A stretch of DNA of 28,641 nucleotides from positions 1-28,641 of the forward strand of contig CAYUET010000036.1 in the NCBI GenBank assembly GCA_964443875.1, written 5' to 3'. Under the pieces are notes generated by a model. That model did no database searches, was not told where the DNA came from, and saw only the letters and a list, made by a program, of their open reading frames with translations. The DNA is from CAYUET01 sp964443875 (GTDB lineage: Bacteria > Auribacterota > JAFGBW01). The translations under genes and the position numbers were made by a program. This document shows positions 6,946 to 14,389 of the stretch, piece by piece. Every line of letters starts with the position of its first letter. Position 1 is the first letter of the stretch.

Positions 6946-8373
6946 ATGAAAGTCCCTGCATCAAATGAAGTCATTCAGCATTTCAACAAGAATTTTTCCT
7001 TCTGGCTTAAAGAGCTGAAAGCACTGGTCGCCATTCCGGGAGTCAGCTTTGAAGGCTTCAATCCCGAAAACCTCCGGCAGACAGCCTTATCCGTCAAAAA
7101 CATGCTCATTCAGGCCGGCCTGAAAACAGCGCGGCTTCTTGAAATCGAAGGCGTTCCCCCCTATGTCTACGCAGAATGGCTGGGTGCAGAAAACGCCCCG
7201 ACCCTTCTTCTCTATGCCCACTATGACGTCCAGCCGCCGATGAGAGAAGAACTGTGGAACACCCCTCCCTTTGAAGCCACTGAAAGTAAAGGAAGGCTCT
7301 TCGGCCGCGGAACCGCCGACGATAAAGGAGGCATTCTTCTTCATCTGGCGAGTGTCGCCTCGTGGCTTCAGACCTGCGGAAGGCTTCCTGTCAATGTCAA
7401 GATCCTGTTCGAAGGAGAGGAGGAAGTCGGCTCTCCCCATCTCTCAAAACTCCTGAAAAAGCACAAAGCGCTTCTTGAAAACGACTGCATGATCCTGGCG
7501 GATATGAATAATTTTCAAAAAGGCACACCGACACTCACGGTATCGCTGAGAGGTCTTGTCGCCGTTGAAGTGGAAACAGAAAGCATTCATCATCCCCTGC
7601 ATTCCGGGATGTGGGGAGGCCCCCTGCCGGATCCCATCATGGCCCTTTCAAAAATCCTCGCCGGACTCACTGATGACAAGGGAATCATCCGGATTCCCGA
7701 ACTCTATAAAATGACCCGCCCGCTGAATGCCTCTGAACTTAAACTTCTGAAAAAGCTTCCCAATGATCACAAGGCCTTTGCGCACGATTCCGGTCTTGTC
7801 AAAGGGGCCTCTCTTCAATGCAAATCCAATGAAATCATCTGGAAAAAACTCTGGAGAGAGCCTTCCCTGGTTGTGAACAGTATTGAATCCGGAGGAAAAA
7901 AACTTGCGGGGAATGTCTTAATGGACAAGGCCTGGTGCAGGCTCGGGATCAGAACGGTACCGGGAATGGATGCTCAAAAAGTCCAGAATCTTCTGATCAA
8001 TAAAATTAAATCCCTGGCTCCCAAATCGGTCAGGGTCAGGATTACGCCCTCCGCCAATACAGAGGCCTGGGCCACAGATCTTTCTCATCCTTTTTTTCAG
8101 ACCGCCCAGGCGGCCATGGAAAAAGGTTATGGAAAACCCCTTGTTTACGCGGGATGCGGTGGTTCGATCCCCTTTGCCCAGCTCTTCTGTGACGCCTTCT
8201 CTGGGTCTCCTGCTCTTCTGGTCGGAATAGAAGATCCCCGGTCAAGACCTCATTCGGAAAACGAATCCCTGGATCTTCAGGATTTCAAAAAAGCGGTTTA
8301 TTCACAAATCCTCATGCTGGAAGCTTTTTCAAAACACCCATTGACCAAAAAACAAAAAGAGATTAAAAAATGA
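6946..8373 (+). CDS. M20 family metallopeptidase (dipeptidase-like)
   Basis: M20 enzymes use two zinc ions to cleave small peptides or N-acyl amino acids. In the 475-residue product the zinc and catalytic positions are visible: H92 and D94 in YAHYDVQPP, D125 in GRGTADDKGG, the general-base/metal pair in EGEEEVGS (E159/E160), the ADMNN aspartate, and the late metal histidine in RPHSENE. The insertion domain (SLRGLVAVEVETES.HHPLHSGMWGG) is the dimerisation lid typical of the Dug1/CNDP-like branch, so a cytosolic dipeptidase is most likely. No signal peptide is seen. GAGGT lies before the start, and 51 bases separate it from the preceding gene, so it may be the last gene of the metG operon. Confidence 0.9.
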   Translation: MKVPASNEVIQHFNKNFSFWLKELKALVAIPGVSFEGFNPENLRQTALSVKNMLIQAGLKTARLLEIEGVPPYVYAEWLGAENAPTLLLYAHYDVQPPMREELWNTPPFEATESKGRLFGRGTADDKGGILLHLASVASWLQTCGRLPVNVKILFEGEEEVGSPHLSKLLKKHKALLENDCMILADMNNFQKGTPTLTVSLRGLVAVEVETESIHHPLHSGMWGGPLPDPIMALSKILAGLTDDKGIIRIPELYKMTRPLNASELKLLKKLPNDHKAFAHDSGLVKGASLQCKSNEIIWKKLWREPSLVVNSIESGGKKLAGNVLMDKAWCRLGIRTVPGMDAQKVQNLLINKIKSLAPKSVRVRITPSANTEAWATDLSHPFFQTAQAAMEKGYGKPLVYAGCGGSIPFAQLFCDAFSGSPALLVGIEDPRSRPHSENESLDLQDFKKAVYSQILMLEAFSKHPLTKKQKEIKK

Positions 8374-8446
8374 ATAACCCCGCAGCAAAGGGCGGAGAAT
8401 TAAACCCATAGCAATAAAAAACGATCTGTCACAAAACTTAAAACAC

Positions 8447-9331
8447 ATGAAAACAAACATAAAATCCCTGGTCCACAAATCGCTTTTTATGGCGCTTCTT
8501 TCGATTTGGTCCCTGCATGCCTATGCGTTAAAAAACGATGTTTCAGAGAATGTCCCCTTAAACGGACATATTCTGAATTTCGATGATCCCAAGGGGCCTT
8601 TTGAATTCACAACGGAAATCCTGACCTATCAAAGCAAAGATAGGGCATCCATTGAAGCCACACTCGTTCTGCCCAAAACCGATTCTCCCCGGAGCGGAAT
8701 CGTTTTTGTTCATATGTGGGCCCGTGACCGCATGACTTTCTGGGGGCTCCCGGAATATATGGCCACTTTTGGTTTCCCCTCCATTTACATGGATCTCCGG
8801 GGGCACGGGAAATCCTCTTTTCCGGATTCCAATATTAAAATAACGCCCCGGGACAAAAATAAATCCTACAGGGATTTTTACCTGGATATCCTTCCGGCTT
8901 TTAAAATCCTCAATGAACAAAAGACCGTCAGACAGGATCATCTCATCCTTCTCGGCGCCTCCCTGGGGTGCCCTTTAGGAGTCAAGGCAGCTCAGGAATT
9001 CAAGGATTCCATCGCCGGAATGATTTTTTTAGCACCTTCCATTGATTATTTTGATGTCAACTGTTTTCCGGCCCTGAAAAAACTCCGGAAAAAACCGGCC
9101 TATGTCATCGTCGAAAGAACCGACCGGTCCTACCGGTCCGCCCTCCATTTTTTCAATCAGTTTCAAGGTTATAAAACCCTTATGAAACTCACCGACATCG
9201 GACACGGATCAGATATTCTTTACAAAAATCTCGGATTTCCCACCCTTATCCGGCAGTGGGTTGAACAGATCGATCAAAACAGCGTTTTTTTTCAAAAACT
9301 CTCTGATGACAAATCCAATGACAAAGAGTAA
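8447..9331 (+). CDS. Exported alpha/beta-hydrolase
   Basis: A 294-residue protein with an N-terminal signal peptide (basic MKTNIKSLVHK, then a hydrophobic stretch ending ...SLHAYA, cleavage near residue 27). It should act in the periplasm or be secreted. The fold is recognisable from GIVFVHMWARDR (oxyanion region), YMDLRGHGKS, the nucleophile elbow GASLG (serine at about residue 170) and the late GHGSD histidine; an acid residue is plausible at D226 in ERTDRSYRS. The ester or peptide substrate cannot be deduced. The stop is 9 bases before the PP2C start. No clear Shine-Dalgarno is visible. Confidence 0.82.
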   Translation: MKTNIKSLVHKSLFMALLSIWSLHAYALKNDVSENVPLNGHILNFDDPKGPFEFTTEILTYQSKDRASIEATLVLPKTDSPRSGIVFVHMWARDRMTFWGLPEYMATFGFPSIYMDLRGHGKSSFPDSNIKITPRDKNKSYRDFYLDILPAFKILNEQKTVRQDHLILLGASLGCPLGVKAAQEFKDSIAGMIFLAPSIDYFDVNCFPALKKLRKKPAYVIVERTDRSYRSALHFFNQFQGYKTLMKLTDIGHGSDILYKNLGFPTLIRQWVEQIDQNSVFFQKLSDDKSNDKE

Positions 9332-9340
9332 ACTATCTCC

Positions 9341-10102
9341 ATGAAAATCAGTTATTGTTCTCTTACTGACAAAGGGGTGACCCGCGAGCATAATGAAGAC
9401 TATTTTCTCAATAGTCCCAAATATTCACTCTTTATGCTTGCAGACGGAATGGGGGGGTATCAAAGCGGCGATTTTGCCAGCCGTTACAGCCTTGATTCCA
9501 TCCTGGAGTACCTGGAAACCTCCACGCCTGCAAACGGAATATTCTCAGACAGGACTTTCAAATTTGCCGTGGAATATGCAAATACCCGGATCAACAGCTA
9601 CAAAAAGAAGCATCCTGAAATCTCGAACATGGGCACAACCTTCATCGCCCTGGCTTTCGGGGAAGAAAAAGCAATGCTTTTCAATATTGGCGACTCAAGG
9701 CTCTACCGCCTCCGAAAAGGAACGCTGACTCAGATTTCAAAAGATCACAGCGCTGAAAAAGAAGTCCTCCCCGAATTCATGCAGAATGCCAAGGACGGGA
9801 AATTTTCCAGTGTCATCACGCGCGCCCTGGGTGCGACAGAAAAAGTGGAAAGCGATGCCACGCCCTTTGAATTTCAGCTGGATGATTTTTATCTGCTTTG
9901 TTCCGACGGACTCTACAGCATGGTTCCGGATAATGTCCTTCAGCCGCTTCTTGAAAAACCTCTTCCTCTAAAGGCAAAAGTCCAGGGACTCATCGACGAA
10001 GCCAACCGGCTGGGGGGGGAAGACAATATCACGGCTACGGTTTTGCACATCCAGTCCATGGAAACGCCCTCTGTGATTGAAAGTATCGAAGAAAACATCT
10101 GA
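9341..10102 (+). CDS. PP2C-family serine/threonine phosphatase
   Basis: A compact 253-residue metal-dependent phosphatase of the bacterial PrpC/Stp type. The motifs are in order: REHNEDYF (residues 15-22), LADGMGG (33-39, metal aspartate D35), MGTTFIAL, NIGDSRLYRLRKG, KDHS, SSVITRALG, LLCSDGLY and GGEDNITATVL (metal aspartate near residue 230). All metal ligands of the two-metal core are present. It normally reverses Hanks-type kinase phosphorylation, but no such kinase is in the window. The two conserved double-glycine motifs are encoded by runs of seven (9451-9457) and eight G (10012-10019). It sits between the exported hydrolase and the ABC-class ATPase. Confidence 0.92.
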   Translation: MKISYCSLTDKGVTREHNEDYFLNSPKYSLFMLADGMGGYQSGDFASRYSLDSILEYLETSTPANGIFSDRTFKFAVEYANTRINSYKKKHPEISNMGTTFIALAFGEEKAMLFNIGDSRLYRLRKGTLTQISKDHSAEKEVLPEFMQNAKDGKFSSVITRALGATEKVESDATPFEFQLDDFYLLCSDGLYSMVPDNVLQPLLEKPLPLKAKVQGLIDEANRLGGEDNITATVLHIQSMETPSVIESIEENI

Positions 10103-10103
10103 C

Positions 10104-10119
10104 CAGTCTTTTAAGACTG
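10104..10119 (+). terminator. Short inverted repeat after the PP2C gene (weak terminator candidate)
   Basis: CAGTCTT-TT-AAGACTG begins one base after the PP2C stop. It is followed by CCCTTGTTTTCC, which is not a strong U-tract, and the stem is AT-rich. It could attenuate rather than end transcription before the ATPase gene. Confidence 0.25.
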
Positions 10120-10190
10120 CCCTTGTTTTCCGATAGACCCTATAACTTAATAAGTAAAAATTTCTCCAGAATCCGGTATATAAAAAACAA

Positions 10191-11945
10191 ATGAACACAA
10201 ACCGATTTCTTTTAAATGACTTATACCAGAAACTTGACCGTATAAAGGGTCAGGTTTACCGCAAATACAAAAGTCTTGAAGGGGCCTATGCCTCCTCCAC
10301 ATGGACACTGATCCTGGACAAGGCCCAGGCCACCCCCAAATCCAAACCCTCCCTGTTTCGCCTGCGGGTTCCCTACATGGCGGCCGGATTTCCGCCGGGA
10401 TTATACAAAGACCGGTTTCAAAAAATTCCCTTGAGTGACTTTATGCTCCGCCGTTTTGAAAAACTGTGTAAAAAAATCTCAAGACATTCCGGATGCGGAA
10501 AAAGCGGAATCTTTTATTCGGAACCCTGCGGGCCCGAAATTCTTGAAAGAAGCGCTGTTTTTTTTGATCAGAACACGCTTGAGCTCCGCTTCCGCTACGG
10601 TCTTCCCTCCGAGGGCAACCGCACGGATCCATGCTCTTTTCTGGAAGCCCTTGAACACGCCTTTCCGAAAATCATAAAAGAGATCCTTTCCTGGGAGGCC
10701 TATGATGAAAAGGAAGTACGTGAACATCTCCATGTTTTTGAAGACCAGGAAGCCCTGCGCAATCTCCTGAAGAAGAACCACTGGGTTGCCTTTATCCCCG
10801 ACGGGGCGATACTCCCCCGGGAAAGTTCATTCAGCTCCCGCCCCCTTAAACAGGCGGTTCCTTTTGAAGCCCCTCCGACCCTCAAAGTCAGGATCAAACT
10901 TCCCCATAAAAAGGAAATTTCAGGAATGCCTGTCAAAGAAGGTGTTTCTGTCATTACCGGAGGCGGATTCCATGGAAAAACCACCCTCCTGAATGCCATC
11001 AAAATGGGAATCTACAATCACATTCCCGGGGACGGACGTGAATACTGTGTTTCACTGAAAAACACATTCAAAATCAATTCAGAAGACGGCAGGATTACGG
11101 AAGGGATCGACATCACGCCCTATATTGTCAACCTGCCCTTCCATAAAAACTCCGAACATTTCTCCTCCCTGCAATCCAGCGGATCCACGTCCCAGGCCGC
11201 TGCTGTTGTTGAATCCGTCAGGATGGGTGCGGAATGCCTGCTTTTTGACGAAGACACCTCGGCCACCAATTTCATCGCCTGCGACGAATTCATGAAACGG
11301 CTGATCGGCGACAAAGACAAAACCATCATCCCCTATTTTGAAACGGCAAGGGATCTTCACCGTTCCCTGGGCGTTTCCACCATCATTGTCATCGGCAGCC
11401 TGAGCCCCATTCTCAGTGCTGCGGATCTTGTGCTTAAAACATCCGAATACCGGGTCATGGATCTTACAAAAGAAGTTGCAGAACAGCTTCAGAGCCATCC
11501 GGTTTCAACCCTTTCCCAGCATCCCATTTCCAGAAAACCCTTCCAGAAAAGCCGCTGGGTCGACTCAGATTCCTTCCGCATCAAAAAACGGGTCATCCCG
11601 TTTAAAACTAAAATCTGCGGCCAGAAAGAAATTCAGATTGCCACGTTTTCCCTTGATTTGTATGATAATGAGCAGCTTTCGGACTATGGACAGATAAAAA
11701 GTCTTTTATCTGCCCTTCTTTTATTTGAAGAGCTGATTTTTAAAAAAAGATCCGGTCTTGAAGAAGCGATAAAAAAACTTTTCCTGCAGATTGACGCAGA
11801 CGGAATTGAAACGCTGTGCTTTCAAAAAGGCGGGTTTACGGAAATCCGGGCACTGGATTTAGCTCATGCCCTGAACCGGTTAAGGTTGTTAAAAATAAAA
11901 AAACATACAGAGGAACCCCATGCCCACCGTGCTGATAGCCGATGA
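10191..11945 (+). CDS. ABC-class P-loop ATPase (COG3044 / PF09818 type)
   Basis: At 584 residues this matches the 'predicted ATPase of the ABC class' family, not a transporter. The N-terminal domain (LNDLYQKLDRIKGQVYRKYKSLEGAY, LFRLRVPYMAAGFPPGLY, SDFMLRRFEKLCKKIS) is followed by a Walker A GGGFHGKT (257-264) and ITPYIVNLPF. A signature-like SSLQSSGSTSQAAAVVESVRMGAECLLFDEDTSATNFI then supplies the Walker B region (~345-352). There are no membrane segments. The trypanosome homologue MRB1590 binds RNA; the bacterial role is unknown. Its last 26 bases overlap the response-regulator gene, indicating coupling. A TATATA lies 8 bases before the ATG and no Shine-Dalgarno is visible. Confidence 0.85.
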   Translation: MNTNRFLLNDLYQKLDRIKGQVYRKYKSLEGAYASSTWTLILDKAQATPKSKPSLFRLRVPYMAAGFPPGLYKDRFQKIPLSDFMLRRFEKLCKKISRHSGCGKSGIFYSEPCGPEILERSAVFFDQNTLELRFRYGLPSEGNRTDPCSFLEALEHAFPKIIKEILSWEAYDEKEVREHLHVFEDQEALRNLLKKNHWVAFIPDGAILPRESSFSSRPLKQAVPFEAPPTLKVRIKLPHKKEISGMPVKEGVSVITGGGFHGKTTLLNAIKMGIYNHIPGDGREYCVSLKNTFKINSEDGRITEGIDITPYIVNLPFHKNSEHFSSLQSSGSTSQAAAVVESVRMGAECLLFDEDTSATNFIACDEFMKRLIGDKDKTIIPYFETARDLHRSLGVSTIIVIGSLSPILSAADLVLKTSEYRVMDLTKEVAEQLQSHPVSTLSQHPISRKPFQKSRWVDSDSFRIKKRVIPFKTKICGQKEIQIATFSLDLYDNEQLSDYGQIKSLLSALLLFEELIFKKRSGLEEAIKKLFLQIDADGIETLCFQKGGFTEIRALDLAHALNRLRLLKIKKHTEEPHAHRADSR

Positions 11946-13260
11946 TGAAGAAGCCCTGCGAACGGGTCTAAAAGCCGCATTAAGCCATCACAAATTTAAA
12001 ATCATCACCGCAGAAGACGGGGTTAAAGCCCTGTCCGCACTTCAGAATGAAAACATTGACCTTTTGATTTCGGATATCAAAATGCCCAAAATGGACGGAC
12101 TGGCCCTTCAGGCGGAGGCCCTGAAAATCAACCCCCATCTTCCGGTCATACTCCTCACGGCCTACGGCTCTGTGGAAACAGCCGTTGAAGCCATGCGCAG
12201 AGGCGCCTATGACTTTCTGACCAAGCCGGTCAACATTGATAAATTTGAAATGGTGGTGATCAGAGCTTTGGAAAACCAGGCTTTAAAAAAAGAAAATCAA
12301 AACCTGAAAACCGCTCTTCTAAAAAAAGACCGGCTCAAAAACATGGTCGGACACAGCAAGGTGATGCAGGATCTCTTTGATAAAATCAAAGTTGTTGCCG
12401 AAACAAAATCCACAGTTCTGATCTCCGGAGAGTCCGGAACAGGGAAAGAACTGATCGCCTCAGCCATTCATGATTTAAGTCCCCGGCAGTCGGCGCCTTT
12501 CATTGCGGTTAACTGTGCAGCCTTATCCGAGAATCTTCTGGAATCAGAACTTTTCGGGCATGAAAAAGGCTCTTTCACAGGAGCCGTCAGCAAAAAGGAA
12601 GGCCGTTTTAAAGCTGCAGATAAGGGCACTTTGTTCCTGGATGAAATCGGAGAACTCCCCACGCATCTCCAGGTTAAACTCTTAAGGGTCATTCAGGAAA
12701 AAACATTTGAACCCGTCGGCTCCTCTCATTCGCTAAAGGTCGATGTCCGTTTCATTGCCGCAACCAACCAGAATCTGGAAAAGCTTGTGGCCGAAGGAAA
12801 AATGAGAGAGGATTTCTACTTTCGCCTTCATGTTCTTAAAATTGAAGCCCCCGCCTTAAGAACCCGCAAGGAGGATATCCCTTTATTGACCGAGCATTTC
12901 ATCCGGGAATTCAGTCACGAGGCTCACAAAAAAATCAAAACCCTTTCCCCGGAGGCTCTGAAAATCTTAATGCGTTATGAATGGCCCGGCAATGTCCGTG
13001 AGCTTAAAAATACCATTGAAAACCTGGTGGTCTTTTCCAAAAATGAGGTCATTGAGGCCGGGGATCTTCCGGAAAACCTTTCCCAGCCCCAGGGACAGCT
13101 CAAGCTTCTTTCCTCCAGCCTGAATGTCGAAGCCAATGAAAAAATACTGATTGAAGAGGCGCTTAAGGAATGCCGCTACAATAAAACAGATGCTGCCTTG
13201 AAGCTGGGCATGAGCCGCCGCACTCTGCACCGTAAAATTCAGAAACTCGGCCTCGAATGA
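11920..13260 (+). CDS. NtrC-type sigma-54 response regulator
   Basis: The 446-residue product has the standard three parts. The receiver domain (1-120) has acidic residues D8/D9, phospho-acceptor D52 in LLISDIKMP, T80 and K102. The AAA+ domain (~143-375) has Walker A GESGTGKE (~170), the sigma-54 contact loop as GSFTGA (~217) instead of the usual GAFTGA, Walker B GTLFLDEIGE, and the sensor R-finger region. The Fis-type helix-turn-helix is at the C-terminus (EEALKECRYNKTDAALKLGMSRRTLHRKIQ). It should activate sigma-54 promoters when phosphorylated. The likely kinase is the CHASE2 protein encoded one gene downstream. AGAGGAA precedes the start, which lies inside the ATPase gene; its stop overlaps the glycosyltransferase start (ATGA). 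Confidence 0.96.
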   Translation: MPTVLIADDEEALRTGLKAALSHHKFKIITAEDGVKALSALQNENIDLLISDIKMPKMDGLALQAEALKINPHLPVILLTAYGSVETAVEAMRRGAYDFLTKPVNIDKFEMVVIRALENQALKKENQNLKTALLKKDRLKNMVGHSKVMQDLFDKIKVVAETKSTVLISGESGTGKELIASAIHDLSPRQSAPFIAVNCAALSENLLESELFGHEKGSFTGAVSKKEGRFKAADKGTLFLDEIGELPTHLQVKLLRVIQEKTFEPVGSSHSLKVDVRFIAATNQNLEKLVAEGKMREDFYFRLHVLKIEAPALRTRKEDIPLLTEHFIREFSHEAHKKIKTLSPEALKILMRYEWPGNVRELKNTIENLVVFSKNEVIEAGDLPENLSQPQGQLKLLSSSLNVEANEKILIEEALKECRYNKTDAALKLGMSRRTLHRKIQKLGLE

Positions 13261-14372
13261 TAAGGATCTGCATCGATATCCGGCATCTCAGATCAAAACC
13301 CAGCGGAGTCGGTCGCTACATAAAAAACCTGACCGAAGAACTCCTGACCCATCATGAGAAAGACTGTTCTTTTTTCCTTCTGGGGACCAAGGAAAGTTTC
13401 TCCCTGATTGAAAAGGACCTCTCTCTATATACCCCTATTCTTTCTCCGGATCCGGAGAACCATCCCTGGTCGGATATCTGGTTTAATACCAGTCTGAGAA
13501 AAAACCTCAGAACCCGAAAGATCAGCCTTTTTCACTCCACGGCCTTCATGTCCTTTTTATGGAAACCCTGCTGCCCTGTTGTGACCACCATTCCGGACAG
13601 GGTTGCCCGCTTTTATCCTCATACCATTCCTATCAAGTTCCGGTACTATCTGAATTACAATGTCAAAAGAGCCGTTAAAACCAGCGCCCGGATCATCACC
13701 ATCTCGGAGCAGGTAAAAGAGGAACTTCAGACGGAATTCCCTTCATCCCCGCCGCTTGATGTGGTCTATCTCGGGACACGACAAGATCCCTTGACTCCAG
13801 AAAAAGCATCGCCTCCCCCCCTGAAAAAGCCCTATATCCTGGTCGTCGGAAATATTGAACCCCGGAAAGGTATAGTGGAAATGATTCACACCTATGAGGC
13901 TTATCGAAAAAAATTTCCACAAAACAATCCCAGGCTGGTTATATGCGGACAAAAACTCTGGAACTTTGATGCCCCTTACCAGCTAGCAGAACAAAGCCCC
14001 TTCCGCAAAGACATTCTTTTCACAGGCTACGTTACAGATCAGGAACTGGACCTCTGGTATTGTCACTCCAGTCTGACCGTCATTCCTTCCCTGTATGAAG
14101 GATTCGGGCTTCCTGTTCTGGAAGCCATGCGTGCAAAAGCCCCCATCCTGATTCACCATGCCAAAGCCCTTTCTGAAATCGGACAGAACCTCGTTCATAC
14201 AACCGATATCCGGAATCCGGAATCCTCGGCTCAAATCCTTCATCAGCTATTTTCGCAGGAGGAACAGTCACGAAAACGCATTCCGGACTATCAGAAACAC
14301 CGAGAAAAATTCACCTGGCGGAACTGTGCAAAAGAAACTTTTAACATTTACCTTAAGACCTTATCCCTATAA
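13257..14372 (+). CDS. GT4-family glycosyltransferase
   Basis: A 371-residue GT-B-fold enzyme of family GT4. The N-terminal acceptor domain begins RICIDIRHLRSKPSGVGRYIKNLTEELL, with the glycine-rich SGVGRY loop. The C-terminal nucleotide-sugar domain shows ILVVGNIEPRKGI, FTGYVTDQELDLWY, and the EX7E motif as YEGFGLPVLEAM near residue 281. No membrane segment or signal peptide is seen, so it acts at the cytoplasmic face, typically adding mannose, glucose or rhamnose to a polysaccharide or lipid carrier; the sugar cannot be told. It overlaps the response-regulator gene by 4 bases and lies 17 bases before the histidine kinase gene, an unusual place for a glycosyltransferase. Confidence 0.92.
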   Translation: MIRICIDIRHLRSKPSGVGRYIKNLTEELLTHHEKDCSFFLLGTKESFSLIEKDLSLYTPILSPDPENHPWSDIWFNTSLRKNLRTRKISLFHSTAFMSFLWKPCCPVVTTIPDRVARFYPHTIPIKFRYYLNYNVKRAVKTSARIITISEQVKEELQTEFPSSPPLDVVYLGTRQDPLTPEKASPPPLKKPYILVVGNIEPRKGIVEMIHTYEAYRKKFPQNNPRLVICGQKLWNFDAPYQLAEQSPFRKDILFTGYVTDQELDLWYCHSSLTVIPSLYEGFGLPVLEAMRAKAPILIHHAKALSEIGQNLVHTTDIRNPESSAQILHQLFSQEEQSRKRIPDYQKHREKFTWRNCAKETFNIYLKTLSL

Positions 14373-14389
14373 GATTACAGACAAAGGCT

